NCBI GenBank assembly: GCA_014925825.1
Contig: JACGCK010000007.1
Location: forward strand, 496,001 to 560,000
Direction of reading: 5' to 3'
Length of the DNA: 64,000 nucleotides
Origin: Pholiota molesta
Taxonomy: Eukaryota > Basidiomycota > Agaricomycetes > Agaricales > Strophariaceae
Part shown: positions 34,440-47,573 of the stretch, piece by piece
How positions within the stretch are numbered: the stretch's first letter is position 1
Layout: each line of letters opens with the position of its first letter
Notes under the pieces: generated by a model
Seen by the model: only the letters and a program-made list of their open reading frames with translations
Told to the model about the DNA's origin: nothing
The model's database searches: none
Position numbers and translations under genes: made by a program

Positions 34440-35003
34440 CAGTCGAACCCCTCATAACCCATACCTTTCGGTGGACGGCTCAAGGTATGGGGTTTGAGAG
34501 GTTATGGGCTAGCTGAGGTATGCTAAAAATAGATGCATAAAATTCGACGAAACACAGAAATTTAAGAGGGCTTTTCAGCCTTTTCCTGTTCAACCAGGAC
34601 AGAAACTACCGCCAAAATTTTTCAGTGTTGTACCAGATAGCTGCGCTCATGTATTTTGTTTATTTTACAAACATCAAACCAGAAAAAAGGCATCATAAAT
34701 GTCCTGTGGGAACTATTTTCGTGATATCAGAGTCGGAAATTCAGTGAATTGGACCAAAAAACAGGTGGAAGATTCCTATAAGGTGCTAAACAGCAATGCT
34801 AATAGCCAACTAAGTGCCCAATTTGCAGATTTGCTCCCTACAAACTATGGGGTTTTTTGCCAAAAGGGTATGGGTTATGGGGTATTGAGGACTTATGGGT
34901 TATGGGTTGCAAATCCCCGCGAACCAAGTTGGTGGACCAGAAAAGTTATGGGATTCGGGAGTTTATGGGTTATCAAAGGCATGGGTTATGAGGGGTTCGA
35001 CTG
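34440..35003. mobile_element. pogo/Tigger-like MITE (564 bp)
   Basis: Terminal inverted repeats CAGTCGAACCCCTCATAACC (left) and the reverse complement at the right end (GGTTATGAGGGGTTCGACTG), flanked by TA on both sides (34438-34439 and 35004-35005). TIRs of the form CAGTnnAACCnC with a TA target duplication are typical of pogo-type Tc1/mariner relatives. The interior has no transposase. The right third repeats a TTATGGG-type motif several times next to the end. Confidence 0.85.
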
Positions 35004-35013
35004 TATACTCCTG

Positions 35014-35416
35014 TGTGAGGACTGGACACTTAGGTACTTGTACAGAGGACTGTAGATCACATGATAGTCACATGTTACCATGTAGATACAGCCATCCAGC
35101 TGTATTAGATAATCAGATTTACCTTTAACCTTTACTTGAAGGACGAATCCACACACTGCCGGTATGACCAGATAGTCTACTCCCTACCATGGGTCATATG
35201 GGGGCACAGGCGAGCCTTACCACGCAGATCTCTCTGGCTGAGCATCCATCCCTGCTTGCCTGGTCAACGGCTCACATTGCCCTGGATAGGGTCACATTCC
35301 TCCTGAGTAGGATTACAACTCTCTCTCCCTGGATCTCCATCCAGCCCTCTCCCCAGGTCTCCTTCAGCCTTCCCTGAAGTCCCCTCGAATGCCAGATGCA
35401 GACCACAGGCATCACA
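35014..35416. repeat. Left LTR
   Basis: 403 bp, TG...CA ends, same sequence as the right LTR by eye. Confidence 0.95.
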
Positions 35417-35472
35417 ATGGTGGGAGCACCGCGGACTTCTCTCCAAGAAGGTTTCAAGATGACCTGGCACTC

Positions 35473-35776
35473 CTTTCCTTCTCCCCTCAGAAATCAGTTG
35501 GGTTTGACTTGGTGCCAGGTGGCATTCTGAGTCCCTACTCCTTTCTGAGGTTCCTCCTGACCCACAGTTGGGTTGACATTGGTGCCAGCTGGCATACTAA
35601 GTCCCTACTTCTGGGTTGGCTCTTCTTTCCTTCTCCCCTCAGAAATCAGTTGGGTTTGACTTGGTGCCAGGTGGCATTCTGAGTCCCTACTCCTTTCTGA
35701 GGTTCCTCCTGACCCACAGTTGGGTTGACATTGGTGCCAGCTGGCATACTAAGTCCCTACTTCTGGGTTGGTTCTC
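35473..35776. repeat. Two tandem 152-bp units inside the LTR element
   Basis: Direct repeats starting at CTTTCCTTCTCCCCTCAG (35473 and 35625) and running through GTTGACATTGGTGCCAGC and TACTTCTGGGTTGG, nearly identical. The close match suggests a late duplication during reverse transcription. Confidence 0.9.
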
Positions 35777-35939
35777 CTTTTCCCTTTATGCTCTCCCTTC
35801 TCCTTTTTGCTATGCCCTTCACCCCCTTTCCACCTTCCCTCTGGTCCTAGGAATGCTCCTCAGCCAAGGAGTTCCTCTGGAATTGGACTTATGATGATTT
35901 GGAGGGAAGATGATGATTCTGGTTGGATTGATGGCCCCA

Positions 35940-38900
35940 TATCTCCCCAACCACTCCTTGGATCGACAAGCGGATTTTTGCGGCTTGTAGCCCTCGTCGA
36001 AGCGATATCGAACGCGCTCTTGATGGCCCCAAACGACCCACCTTTGGGTGAGAAACAGATGCTGAGACATTTCGATGTCCTGAGACGAAATCGATTCGTT
36101 CTCGCCTTCCAGACCTCGGTCAATTACGATCTCTTCGGATTCGAGCTCTCCTCATCCGTCCGGTTCTTTCAAACCCAAGATCATTGGATTCCGAGCACAG
36201 GAAGCTTCCGAAATCTCTGCATGTTCTCATGCTCCTCTGTTTCTGGTCTAAGAACAGAGATGCATCTGTTTCTCCCCAACTGCTCCATGGATCGTTAAGC
36301 GGCTTTTTGCCCCTTGTAGCCCTCGTCAAATCGATATCAAACGCGCCCTCGATGGCCCCAAACGACCCACCTTTGGGCGAGAAACAGATGCTGAGACATT
36401 TCGATGTCCTGAGACGAAATCGATTCGTTCTCGCCTTCCAGACCTCGGTCGATTACGATCTTTTCGGATTCGAGCTCGCCTCATCCGTCCGGTTCTTTCA
36501 AACCCAAGATCGTTGGATTCCGAGCACAGGAAGTCTCCGAAATCTCCGCATGTTCTCATGCTCCTCTGTTTCTGGTCTAAGAACAGAGATGCATCTGTTT
36601 CTCCTCAACCGTTCCATGGATCGCGAAGCGTTTTTTTTGCTGCTTGTGGGCCTTATCAAATCGATATCGAATGCGCCTTCAATCACCCCAGACTCTCCAC
36701 TTTTGAGTGAGAAGCGGATGATGAGACATTTCGATGTCTTGAGACGAAATCAATTCGTTCTCGCCTTCCAGACCCCGGATCATCAAGGTCTTTTCGGATT
36801 CGAGCTCGGCTCATCCGTCCGGTTCTGGAGAGCCCAAGATCATCGAATTCCGAGCAGACGACATCTCCGAAATCTTTGATGTCCTCCTCCCCTGCTGTTC
36901 CTACTCTGAGGACAGAGATTCATCCGCTTCTCCTCAACCAGTCCACAGATTGTTGCGCGGCTTTTTTGCGCTCCGTCGCGCTTGTCGAGGCGTTTCCAAC
37001 GAGGCCCTGCGCGTGTCTAGCAAGCGATTTCCAAGCGAGATATGGCCTTTGAGACATTTTGGTCTCCTGATGTGAAACCAAATTCGTTCTCATCAACTAC
37101 TGCCCGTATCTGGGTGATCTCTTCGGATTCGAGCTCGCCTCATCTGTCCGGTTCTATCGAGCCCAAGATCATCCCATTCTGAACAGGAGAACCTTCCGAA
37201 ATACTGGCATGTCCTCATGCTCCTCCATTGCTCCTGTTATGAGCAGAGTTGGGCCATATCTCCTCAACCACTTCGTCTATTGTTACGCGGTTTTTTGCGC
37301 TGGAAAGCCCTCGTTTGCCTCATTTGAAAGCGCCCTTGAACGTTCTAAACCGTTGCGTATCGCCCGAGCTATGACTTTACAGTCATCTCAGCCTCCTGAT
37401 GAGACATCGATTTCGTTCTCATCAACCGCGGTGTCTACTCATAAACGGATTTCGGATTCGGGATCTACTCATCCGTCCCGTTTTAATGAGCCCAATATCA
37501 TTGGATTCCGAGCAGTAGATCATCCTGGGACTTTGCCATCTACACTGGCTCTCCCTTGATCATTCTATGACCAGAGATCATCTCATATCTCTGTGAAAAC
37601 TGCTCAGATTGACTCGCAGTTTTTTGATGCCTCAAGAGCTTGCTTATACGCATTTAACGATGCCCTGCTCGACGAGAACGAGCGACATTCAACCGACTTC
37701 TGCCCTTTCAGTCATTTGGGCTCTCTAGAGTCATTTCATTCCGGATCTCAACAACTACTGCTTCAATTCGTTAGCTCTCTTTGGATTCGAGCTCGACTCA
37801 TTCATATGGTTCTAACGAGCTCAAGAACGTCGAATTCTACACAGTAGAATGTTCCGAGATGCCTGATCTCCTTCTCCCTGTCCCATACTTTCAACCTTGG
37901 GCAGAGATTGGGCAATACATCCGGATCAACTCTTCAGAACCTGTCGGTTATTCTTGTGCTCGTTTTGACTCTTCAAGCCGCTTCTTTTGAGCCCTTGAAT
38001 GTGGAGAACGACGGCTATTTGGACAAGTAAAATTCCTTGGCCCATTTCGGAGCCCTGTCCGGAAATTTCGCTCGATCTCAGCAACCAGCTCATGGACTCG
38101 CAATATCCCTTCGGATTCGAGCTCGCCTTGCTCGCCCGGTTTTAACGAGTGTAAGAACGTCCAATTCTATGCAGTAGATTATTCTGGGGGGCCATTACCT
38201 CTTCCTCCCCCTTGATCAGTACCTTCAATGCATCTTGGACTATAACTCAAGACCCAAACCTGCGGTTGCTTCGCGGTTTTTTGCGCTGTGATGGGCCGCG
38301 CAGGGCGCATCTTTCAAGCCCTGATCAAGCAAATCTTTGGAATTTTCGACGAGGAGTGCACTTTTGTCTATTTTGGACCTCTGGTCCGAAATTTCGTTCT
38401 CTTTTGGCTTCCATCGCCTCTAGCCCTATTCTGCTTCGGGATTCGACTTCTCATTCTTTGTCCGGTTCTAACGACACCCAGATTACCCTGTTTTGACCAG
38501 TGGAACACTCCGGGGGGCCCATCTTCCTCCTGTCCCTCCATCTCTATCACTAGAGCGAAGATTTGGCCGGTTCTCAAGAACCAGACCTCCGAACCCTTAG
38601 CGAATTTTTGCGGCTTGTTAGGCTACGCAGGCCGCGTCGAATAAGCCCCTGCGCAGGCCGAACAAACGAAATTTGAGCGAACTAGATGACATGTCTCATT
38701 TCAGTGCCCTGATCTGAGACTAATTTCACTCTTGGCAATCATGGCAGCTCCCCTTCTGGAGGCTTCGGATTTGGATTCACCTCGACTCTCCGGTTCTATC
38801 GAGCTCAAGAACATGACGATCTATTCAGTGGAATATTCTGGGACATCATCCACTCCTCATCATTCCTTCCCACTTCATCATCAGGAAAGATTGGCCCATA

Positions 38901-39330
38901 TCTTCGGAACAAAGCTTTCGATTCTCACGCGGTTTTTTGGGCCTTGTAACGTTTGCGAAGACGCAACGTTCAAGCCCTTATTCGCATGGAACGATGCATT
39001 TTCGAATTTACCATCCCCTTTCCTCCTCTTCCTACCCTTCAGGAAAGATTGGCCCGTATCTCCGGAACGATGCTTTCGATTCTCATGCAGTTTTTTGTAA
39101 CTTGTAACGTTTGCGAAGACGCAACTTTCAGGCCCTTACTCGCATGAAACGATGCACATTCGAATTTACCATCCCCTTTCCTCCTCTTCCTACCCTTCAA
39201 TGAAGATTGGCCTATATCTCCGGAACGGCTGCTCTGTTTTCCACGCAAATATTTTGGCTCTGTTACGATTGCGAAGACGCATCTTTCAAGCCCTTATAAC
39301 GCGCAAAACGACGAAGTTTCGAAAGTGCTA
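35940..39330. repeat. Array of ~330-bp tandem units inside the LTR element
   Basis: A core of the form GCG(G)TTTTTTGCG followed by CTTGTAGCCCTCGT-like sequence recurs near 35961, 36291, 36619, 36946, 37275, 37609, 37950, 38262, 38592 and 38919, a period of about 328 bp. It then recurs near 39078 and 39236 at about half that spacing. Between cores, CTGAGACATTTCGATGTC and TTCGGATTCGAGCTCG recur in the first units and fade to the right. The first three units are very similar; the later ones are strongly diverged. Confidence 0.85.
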
Positions 39331-40132
39331 GGCTTTCCTTCCCTCCTGCTGAGCTCATTCAGCATATCCTGACCAGTGGGCCTCTTTTCCTTTCCATTTT
39401 TATGCCTTCTCTTTGCTTTTTTTTTCCACCTGCCAGAGTCCACTCTGTCCTTTCCTTCTTTCTTTCCACTCTGTGGCTTTGGATTTTTCTTTTCCTCTTT
39501 TTTCTTCCTTGTACTTCTTTAGCTGCCCATTCCTAGACATGCCTCATCCTATGACCACTGTCTGGCCTGCACACCGAAAGAAGTGGGGGGCAGGGGTAGG
39601 GGGTAGGACCATGGGTCCTGAGGAGGCCTAGCCTCCTCCTATTACCCTATCTATCCCTATGTCTGGGATCAGGCTACGATCCCTTGGAGGAGCTGCCTTA
39701 TGGCTATGCCCCTAGCTCCTCTAGGATGCGGGATTGGCTGACCCCTCCTATATGGAGCAGGAAAGCTATCCTCTGCATCCTCTCAGATCCTTCTAGATCT
39801 GTAGAGCTAGTCTAGAGCTTTGCTCTGGCTCTTAGAGGATGCCTTAGGATTGGTTGACTCTCCTATCTGGAGTTAGGAAGCCATCCTCTATTCCCTCTTT
39901 GATATCTTGTAGATCTACCTTGGAAGGCTAGAGAATTTGGGAACCAAATTTTTTCTCTTTGCTTATTTTGTTTTATTTTTGCTCATTCTTCCCAAATTTT
40001 TACTTTATATATTCTTTTGGCCTAGTTTGGGGGGCCATTGTGATTCTTTTTTCTCTTTATTTTTACCCATATGTTTTATGCTTGTTTTCCATTTTCACTT
40101 AGAGTACATGCCCTCTGGACAAGTGGGGGCTC

Positions 40133-40535
40133 TGTGAGGACTGGACACTTAGGTACTTGTACAGAGGACTGTAGATCACATGATAGTCACATGTTACCAT
40201 GTAGATACAGCCATCCAGCTGTATTAGATAATCAGATTTACCTTTAACCTTTACTTGAAGGACGAATCCACACACTGCCGGTATGACCAGATAGTCTACT
40301 CCCTACCATGGGTCATATGGGGGCACAGGCGAGCCTTACCACGCAGATCTCTCTGGCTGAGCATCCATCCCTGCTTGCCTGGTCAACGGCTCACATTGCC
40401 CTGGATAGGGTCACATTCCTCCTGAGTAGGATTACAACTCTCTCTCCCTGGATCTCCATCCAGCCCTCTCCCCAGGTCTCCTTCAGCCTTCCCTGAAGTC
40501 CCCTCGAATGCCAGATGCAGACCACAGGCATCACA
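40133..40535. repeat. Right LTR
   Basis: 403 bp, followed by the TCCTG target duplication. The purine-rich tract GTGGGGGC precedes it. Confidence 0.95.
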
Positions 40536-41422
40536 TCCTGTTTGAAACAGCATACTCAAGCTTTCTGCACATTCTTTCGTATTCAGCATTCCAAACAAAC
40601 AGATAACCCCATAATATCCAGGGTTTTTTTTTTTTTCGAGCTAAGCAGAGTAAGCAGAGACCTGTGAAGCTCCTGGGAAGAGTCTGCGACTCGTTCCAAT
40701 CGACGGTACCGGTGTTGACTCTTATCAAAAGTCGTGTGGCACATCCTTTTACGTTAGCAGCACAAACACAGTTCTCTGTCAGTCTTTCCCAGAAACGTGG
40801 AATCCTCGTGCTCGATGGAAGGTTCTCGAGATTTCTCGCTTCGTTCTTTTGGATCACTGCGCCCGACTCCTGAGTTCCATAAAAACTCGAAGGCCGTGTC
40901 TTTACTTCGGGTTTCAGCTTTATTATCAGTCCTACTAGGGCGGCCGTTAGAGTTAGATGCGATACATTATAAGAGTGTAATTCTTTTAGGTGCGAAACAG
41001 CAAGCGACTAAATATGCGGACGAGATAATTGGAGGTTCACTCATGGCACCTGTTCTAAATTAGGATTCGCTATTAGTTATAACGAGAATAGCCGTGTATT
41101 TGTTGGACTTAAAATAGCCCCAAACCTGGTAGGCTACGACTCGGATAAGTAGACGAACAAGACCGATATTCTGTTCGCAAAGCAGACCTTAAGGTGATGA
41201 TACCAATGTATTGGATATATATACAAGATGAGAATCCGAGATGAGTACACTAGCTAGTTGTAATTCAATTGGTACCAAAAGAAAAAGCAACAGTATAACG
41301 CTATGAATCTGGAGAAGCTAGGCCGACCCCCGAACTTGTAGACTGATTTTCCGAGGAAGTGAAAATGGGAGCAACGCTTGACAGCGCTTGACGCTCTTCA
41401 GACGGCACTTCTCCCTCTCTCG
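40536..41422. other. No gene recognised
   Basis: Flank of the LTR insertion. A poly-T tract lies at about 40625. No supported coding sequence is seen. Confidence 0.4.
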
Positions 41423-42405
41423 TTATCGGGTCGAGGGCTGGTCTCCCGAGTGCGAAGTACCGTTCTCCACGCTTGATACCCGGTGCTGCAACTCTAATTC
41501 ATTGTATTTTGGGGGACCGCCGTAAGTGTCATATGCGGGAAGGACGTCCTTATCGCTTAATTCTCCTTCGTGATCCAGGAATGCGGTATGTCCCAATCTG
41601 CGCCCGTCGGCGTCGATATCGGAAGCGTGAGTGCGTCTATTACCGTGCCCGAAATATGCAGCTGGATATGTCGCTAGATGTGGCACGTCAAGATCATGTC
41701 GATACGCTGTTGGTTCGATGTTATAATTCGGGGAGGGCATTCCCACCGACGATGTCTGCCTGTGTGCTTGCCGGTGATGGGATATAGTCGCATGGGTATG
41801 ACTGGGATAAAAGAATGAAGTGAAAGGTTGACTTCTTCGCTTCAGGCTGGTAATCCTGTCGAAGGATAAGGATCACTTGTTTGGCTTTTGCTTGAATTTT
41901 TTTAAAGTTACCTCCGTAGAATGATAGACGTTATGATTAGAAGGGCCAGTGCTAGGAAGATGTACTCCAATACTGACTATTGTGATAAAAAGGTACATGA
42001 GATATTGAGTTTCTCTGTCACTAAAATTATTGCTTGCCTTCGTCAAGTCACTTTTTCCACTAGGAGGGACATCAAGAGAAGAATCAATGCTTGGCGGAAC
42101 GTTTTGAGGAGCTCGAATATTAAGCTCTCGGACTTTCAGGATGTGCACCTCCATTGAGTTTGCATCATCAAACGTTAAGACGACACTGCCTCTTTTTGCT
42201 TTCAACGAAGAGAGAATCATCGTGATAGATGGGATGTTGGCAGATGGCTAAAGGCTGTAAAGAATTATTGAATTGAGTATATTCGTTGCAAGTTACATAC
42301 CAGTCAATGTAGGATCCAAGGCAGATCGATCATCGAGGAGAAAGCCAAGGCTTTCGATGATGCTGCCATGCAGTGTCAGGGTTTGGTCAGGGTCATCGTG
42401 TACCT
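41423..42405 (-). pseudogene. Single-pass membrane protein gene with a +1 shift
   Basis: Read on the minus strand: an extracellular part (GSIIESLGFLLDD, about 42370-42314), an intron (donor GTATGT), then HPIYHDDSLFVESK. After this the frame must shift by one at a run of five A (42192-42196) to continue RGSVVLTFDDANSMEVHILK. A GC-AG intron (AAG|GCAAGC ... AATAG) leads to the membrane helix LEYIFLALALLIITSIIL, then a GT-AG intron and a cytoplasmic tail of about 150 residues ending at 41423. The tail contains LPAYDTYGGPPKYNEL, a motif common in basidiomycete single-pass proteins. The 5' end was not found. With four A instead of five the frame would be intact, so this may be an assembly indel rather than a pseudogene. 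Confidence 0.6.
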
Positions 42406-42518
42406 CATGTTTGCGGGTAATTGGCAGCGTTGTCAGCACGTGACATTCCGAAAAATATGGTTGCTCGCTGTGCCGGCATTGACCAACGACCAGCGCTCAG
42501 CGCATATAGACGGGATGC

Positions 42519-42960
42519 GCCCCACACAAGCCATTTTCAAATCCGGGCGTTCAGCATGAAGGGTGAGTTCTGGGTCTTGTCAATATACGCGACACGCTCA
42601 CGACTGAGCATATAGGCCCTTATTTCATTCCATTTCAAAACCTTCGCGAAGCGCTGGCGAATCATCAACCCATTTACACCCAGGCTAGGGCCTGTAACAA
42701 TCTTGCCCAATTTTGTTGGGTAAGTTATCACTTTTATGTTTCCGAGACCGTATCTTATCAGTCTCCCACAGGGCGAGGTTCATGGTACACAATGGGAAGG
42801 ACTATCAACCCGTCGTAGTGACTCAGGACATGGTTGGGCATAAGCTTGGAGAGTTTTCGTTTACGAGAAGAGGTTTACATATAAGTACGTGCTTCCTTCC
42901 ACCTTTTCCTTTATTGTCGCTGAATATCTCTTAGAGCAACAAAAAAGTAGTAATGCTGAT
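42519..42960 (+). pseudogene. Disrupted mitochondrial ribosomal protein uS19 (S19/RSM19) copy
   Basis: Exon-like pieces encode GPYFIPFQNLREALANHQ, PIYTQARAC, then ILPNFVG, then (after a GTAAGT...CCCACAG intron, 42720-42769) [18 protein letters not shown] and [14 protein letters not shown]. This is a clear uS19m; the MVGHKLGEF block is diagnostic. The parts are not in one frame. A base seems missing at GCATGAAGG (expected Trp-Lys-Gly), one is extra at TGTAACAATC, and one is missing at ACGAGAAGAGG. All introns keep GT-AG ends, so this is not a retrocopy or mitochondrial insertion. Either a decaying duplicate or an intact gene with consensus indels. Confidence 0.7.
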
Positions 42961-45079
42961 ATATATATTCTATTTAACCGTCGAAAGCCACCATGATTCT
43001 GGACGACTACCGACTGTGCATGTGCTACTACTTGCCTTTGCACTCATTATTCTTCAAATACGTCTGGCCATATATACTGCCCGGGTCCATGAAGCCATTC
43101 ACGAGACCCTCGAAGCGATGCCCTAACTTTCTCAAGGGAATAATGTGTTACTATAGGCTTTGACACAATGTCAATTAAAGACCGAGGAAGATGCGCCATT
43201 TCAATCCCTTGACCTCCTTTGACGCGGAAGAACAACAATCGTACCGAATATTATGCGCTCAATACATATCATGAACATCCTCCCGAATCAACGATTAGTC
43301 GTCAATTTGTCTTTCTTCCTATCTTTCAGCGCTTCTGGTGTGTCCTTGTTTTTCCCCTTGCCTACTTTGCTCCTCTCGGTGCGCAGTAATTGGAGCAAAA
43401 TATTACATACCAGCGTGCGAATCCTCCCAAAAGGCTAGGCGTAAATCTGCGTAAATGCGTTGAAGGTAGAGCGCCTATGCGCGCCCTTGGCAAGGCTTGG
43501 CTGATTGTTACCAACGGCGCGCAGCAAATGTGGGAGCACATATACGGTATGGTACTTAGTTATCTTCCAAGCTTTAAAATTCGGTCTCTGACAATCTATC
43601 ACCATTCCCTCTCCCCCCCCAAGAACTCGATTTGCGCAATCCCTACACTTTTCAAATCCCGCCCGCCCGGCTGTATTCTACGACTCGTAGTGGATCATCT
43701 CTCTTGACTAGACGCGCATCAAGCTTCAACAGTGTCGAAATGACACATCGCATTAAACAAGCTCTATGGGAAACTCCGGGAACTTTGCTTGACGACTCCA
43801 GCCTTGGATTGCCTCGCTGAGGGCGCTGTCAACCAACGATGGAAATGGAGCTACCTCTACTTATATTACTGCTGGGGGATAGCGGACGGTTGGGAATTTA
43901 TTACAAGTAAGTGCTGAACAAATTTTGAAACGCGCTGTTCCGATTTGATGCTATAGAAAGTTGTGAACGACGAACTCAACATGGTCATCGAAACTCACTC
44001 ATACTCACTATCGACTGACCTTATCCGTCTCTTCGGTTCATCCTCGAGGAGGTATTCTGTTCTCGATATTCCGGTATCCCACAGTCATCCCGCTACCGAC
44101 ACCACGATATACCGGCTACGACTTGGAACATTGTTTCAGGTAAGCTTGTTATACTCGAGTGCGTGGGGATGAATGCACCGGAACACTGGTCAACAAGTCA
44201 TATCCAATGGGATCCTGTTGATTTGTGTCCGTTTTCGGGGACGGGAATGTTGGTTGGGTAAAATATTGTAAATGATGCAACGGACGTTCAAATTTTCAAG
44301 CTCAAGGCTTATCAGCGCTTGCCACTGAATGTTAGAAAGCAGATACTTATTCATCTTCCGTTTCGCAGGGATATTGACGTTCATGCCTGGCCCACAGCTC
44401 CATTTACCTCTGGCCTGGATTTGGGAATGTCGGGGCGTCTTCGAAGCCCGAATTCCGACTCGACAATAACGGAACCATCATCGAGGATTTGACAGCGGAG
44501 TGGCTGTACCTCCCACTATCCTACTCCTATGGCCTGCGTATGCTCTGTCTGACTCTAGAACTCTCATGCCGCTTCTCTGGATCATGTTATATATATCGTT
44601 ATGTCCGTGCGCGTGTCATCGGCAGCTTCTTCCATGGGAAATAAGCAAGGATCCTCGAATTACCGGTGCTCGACAGCTCAGTTCTTCTGACATGCATCTG
44701 GAAATGACGCGTTTCATAGGCTTTCAGTAACCCATCTTAGGACATCGAGCGCGACAGTGATACATACACTGATTTGCGCTCTCAGCCTCGACTGCCGGAG
44801 TCTATTCTTATACGTCCTCTCCGTTATGCCCAACCGTGGAAATTATCGCATGCCCAATCTCAAGCTGTCCTGGTCGTAACTGTGTGTGTATGTGTCGATA
44901 TGCTTTGCCACCTTCATGATTTCTCTATGTCTTGCGTCCTTCGCACACCCACTGTGATCCATTACCTTGGATGCAAATTCTCACTCATCGACATTATTTT
45001 TATCTTTGCCTCTGGGATCACACAATGTTCAGCATTTACAGCTTTTCATGTTACAGCTATTATTCACGGCTGAAATGGG
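42961..45079. other. Unassigned; fragments that read like protein in changing frames
   Basis: Short plus-strand stretches look protein-like but are not joined: TRRASSFNSVEMTHRIKQAL (about 43710), TDLIRLFGSSSRRYSVLDIP (about 44014) and KPEFRLDNNGTIIEDLTAEW (about 44446). No family is recognised. Given the two broken genes just upstream, these may be further decayed genes. Confidence 0.3.
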
Positions 45080-45086
45080 TATAAAA
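45080..45086 (+). promoter_or_regulatory. TATA box of the peroxidase gene
   Basis: TATAAAA in the context GGGTATAAAAGGC, 77 bp before the ATG, a normal distance for a highly expressed fungal secreted enzyme. Confidence 0.7.
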
Positions 45087-45162
45087 GGCTTACTTTCAAC
45101 CTCCAAAGTCTTCAGGATCTTCGGGCCTTCTCTCCTCTTAGTTCCAGCTAACAATCGCATCA

Positions 45163-46542
<1,380 letters not shown>

Positions 46543-47573
46543 GCGCAGTCTGGGGAAATTGGCTATTTATTAAGGCTTCCTACGACATTAGAAAATTTTC
46601 AGCACTTCCATTATGTTCAGCTTTGTATTTCTTTAGCTTCAAAAACAAATTTTGAGTTTTTGGTCTCATCTTTGATGCGTGATCCTTTGATCCTTGGTGT
46701 TTCGAATTGAGTCATTAAGAAGTTGCGCTACTGACGTGCAACTAAAGGTATTCTTATCTAAGTGAATGCCACCAGGAATAACTATGTTGATTGATAAATC
46801 TGTCAGTCTATCTATGTACAAAGTGCCATTCTAGTTTCAGACTCGGCGCTTGCCCCAGTCCGACAATGCATTCAGCGCACATTTTCAGCTCATGACCATG
46901 ATGTGCACGCGCCAATGATTGATCATGACGCCGAATATATGTCCAACCACATGTGTAGATCTCAGCCCGAACGTCGGCGACAAATATATCTGTTGATGAA
47001 TAGCGCTCAGGAAAAGTAGAATGCGCCACCAAGCACAAGAGAATACCAAGATCCAGCCGCGCTAGAGGTACTGTATAAGCATGGGTATCCCTGCACAGAA
47101 CCACCGCCAGGTGCTTTTTGACGTAGAGGTAGGAGCCCCTGCGATGTTTAGAAAAAAATGTATTTCGACGCGTAAGTCGTTCTTCTCCTTTAGCACTGGT
47201 AAAAAAAAAAAGCTCATCAGTATCACTCCGGCCGCCTCCTGACTCTCTCCGCATGCACGTAGAGATACACATTCAACGGCAGCCTGAGCCACATGTAATG
47301 CAAATTCCAAATCCGCTGGGCGCTTGTGGGCGCCTGCTCAATCCTAAAAGGTCAGTTGAGACCTTTGATGGGGGCCGGTGAGGTGTCCTCGTGTCAAAGA
47401 AGAAGAAGAAGAATACATACCTAGGTAATTATCCAGCTCTATAAAAACGGGAATTCTCCAACATAAGTTCTTCAGTTCCAATACTCGACCCCGCTTTGTG
47501 TTCACAAATAAACTCGCCAGCTCTTGCATCTTACAACCTGCGAAAATCTTAACTCGAACTCGTCATACGCAAA
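46543..47573. other. Intergenic; no gene
   Basis: 3' flank of the peroxidase and promoter of the small secreted peptide. A 154-codon minus frame (47272-46808) has no domain and ordinary intergenic composition. Confidence 0.4.

Larger units (their letters stand above)
35014..40535. mobile_element. Non-autonomous LTR retrotransposon (LARD-like), 5.5 kb
   Basis: The two LTRs (35014-35416 and 40133-40535) are 403 bp each and look identical by eye; they begin TGTGAGGACTGG and end GGCATCACA. The whole is flanked by TCCTG (35009-35013 and 40536-40540), a 5-bp target duplication. A primer-binding-like TGGTGGGAGCACCGC starts two bases after the left LTR, and a purine tract (AAGTGGGGGCTC) precedes the right LTR. 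The 4.7-kb interior codes for no gag, protease, RT, RNase H or integrase, so it must depend on a partner element. It is mostly tandem repeats (listed separately). Identical LTRs imply a recent insertion, immediately beside the pogo-like MITE. Confidence 0.95.

Noticed and set aside
34699..35055. 118-codon frame in the pogo-like MITE
   Set aside because: It crosses the right TIR into the LTR, and repeats of TTATGGG produce it; no transposase motif.
36184..36879. 231-codon frame inside the LTR element
   Set aside because: It is the translation of two ~328-bp tandem units; the frame is lost in the next units, so it is not a conserved protein.
42519..42960. Nuclear insertion of mitochondrial DNA (TGA read as Trp)
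   Set aside because: The copy has spliceosomal GT-AG introns, and the TGA is explained by a one-base deletion, so it derives from a nuclear gene.
46808..47272. 154-codon minus-strand frame
   Set aside because: No ATG-supported domain, intergenic composition, no splice support.
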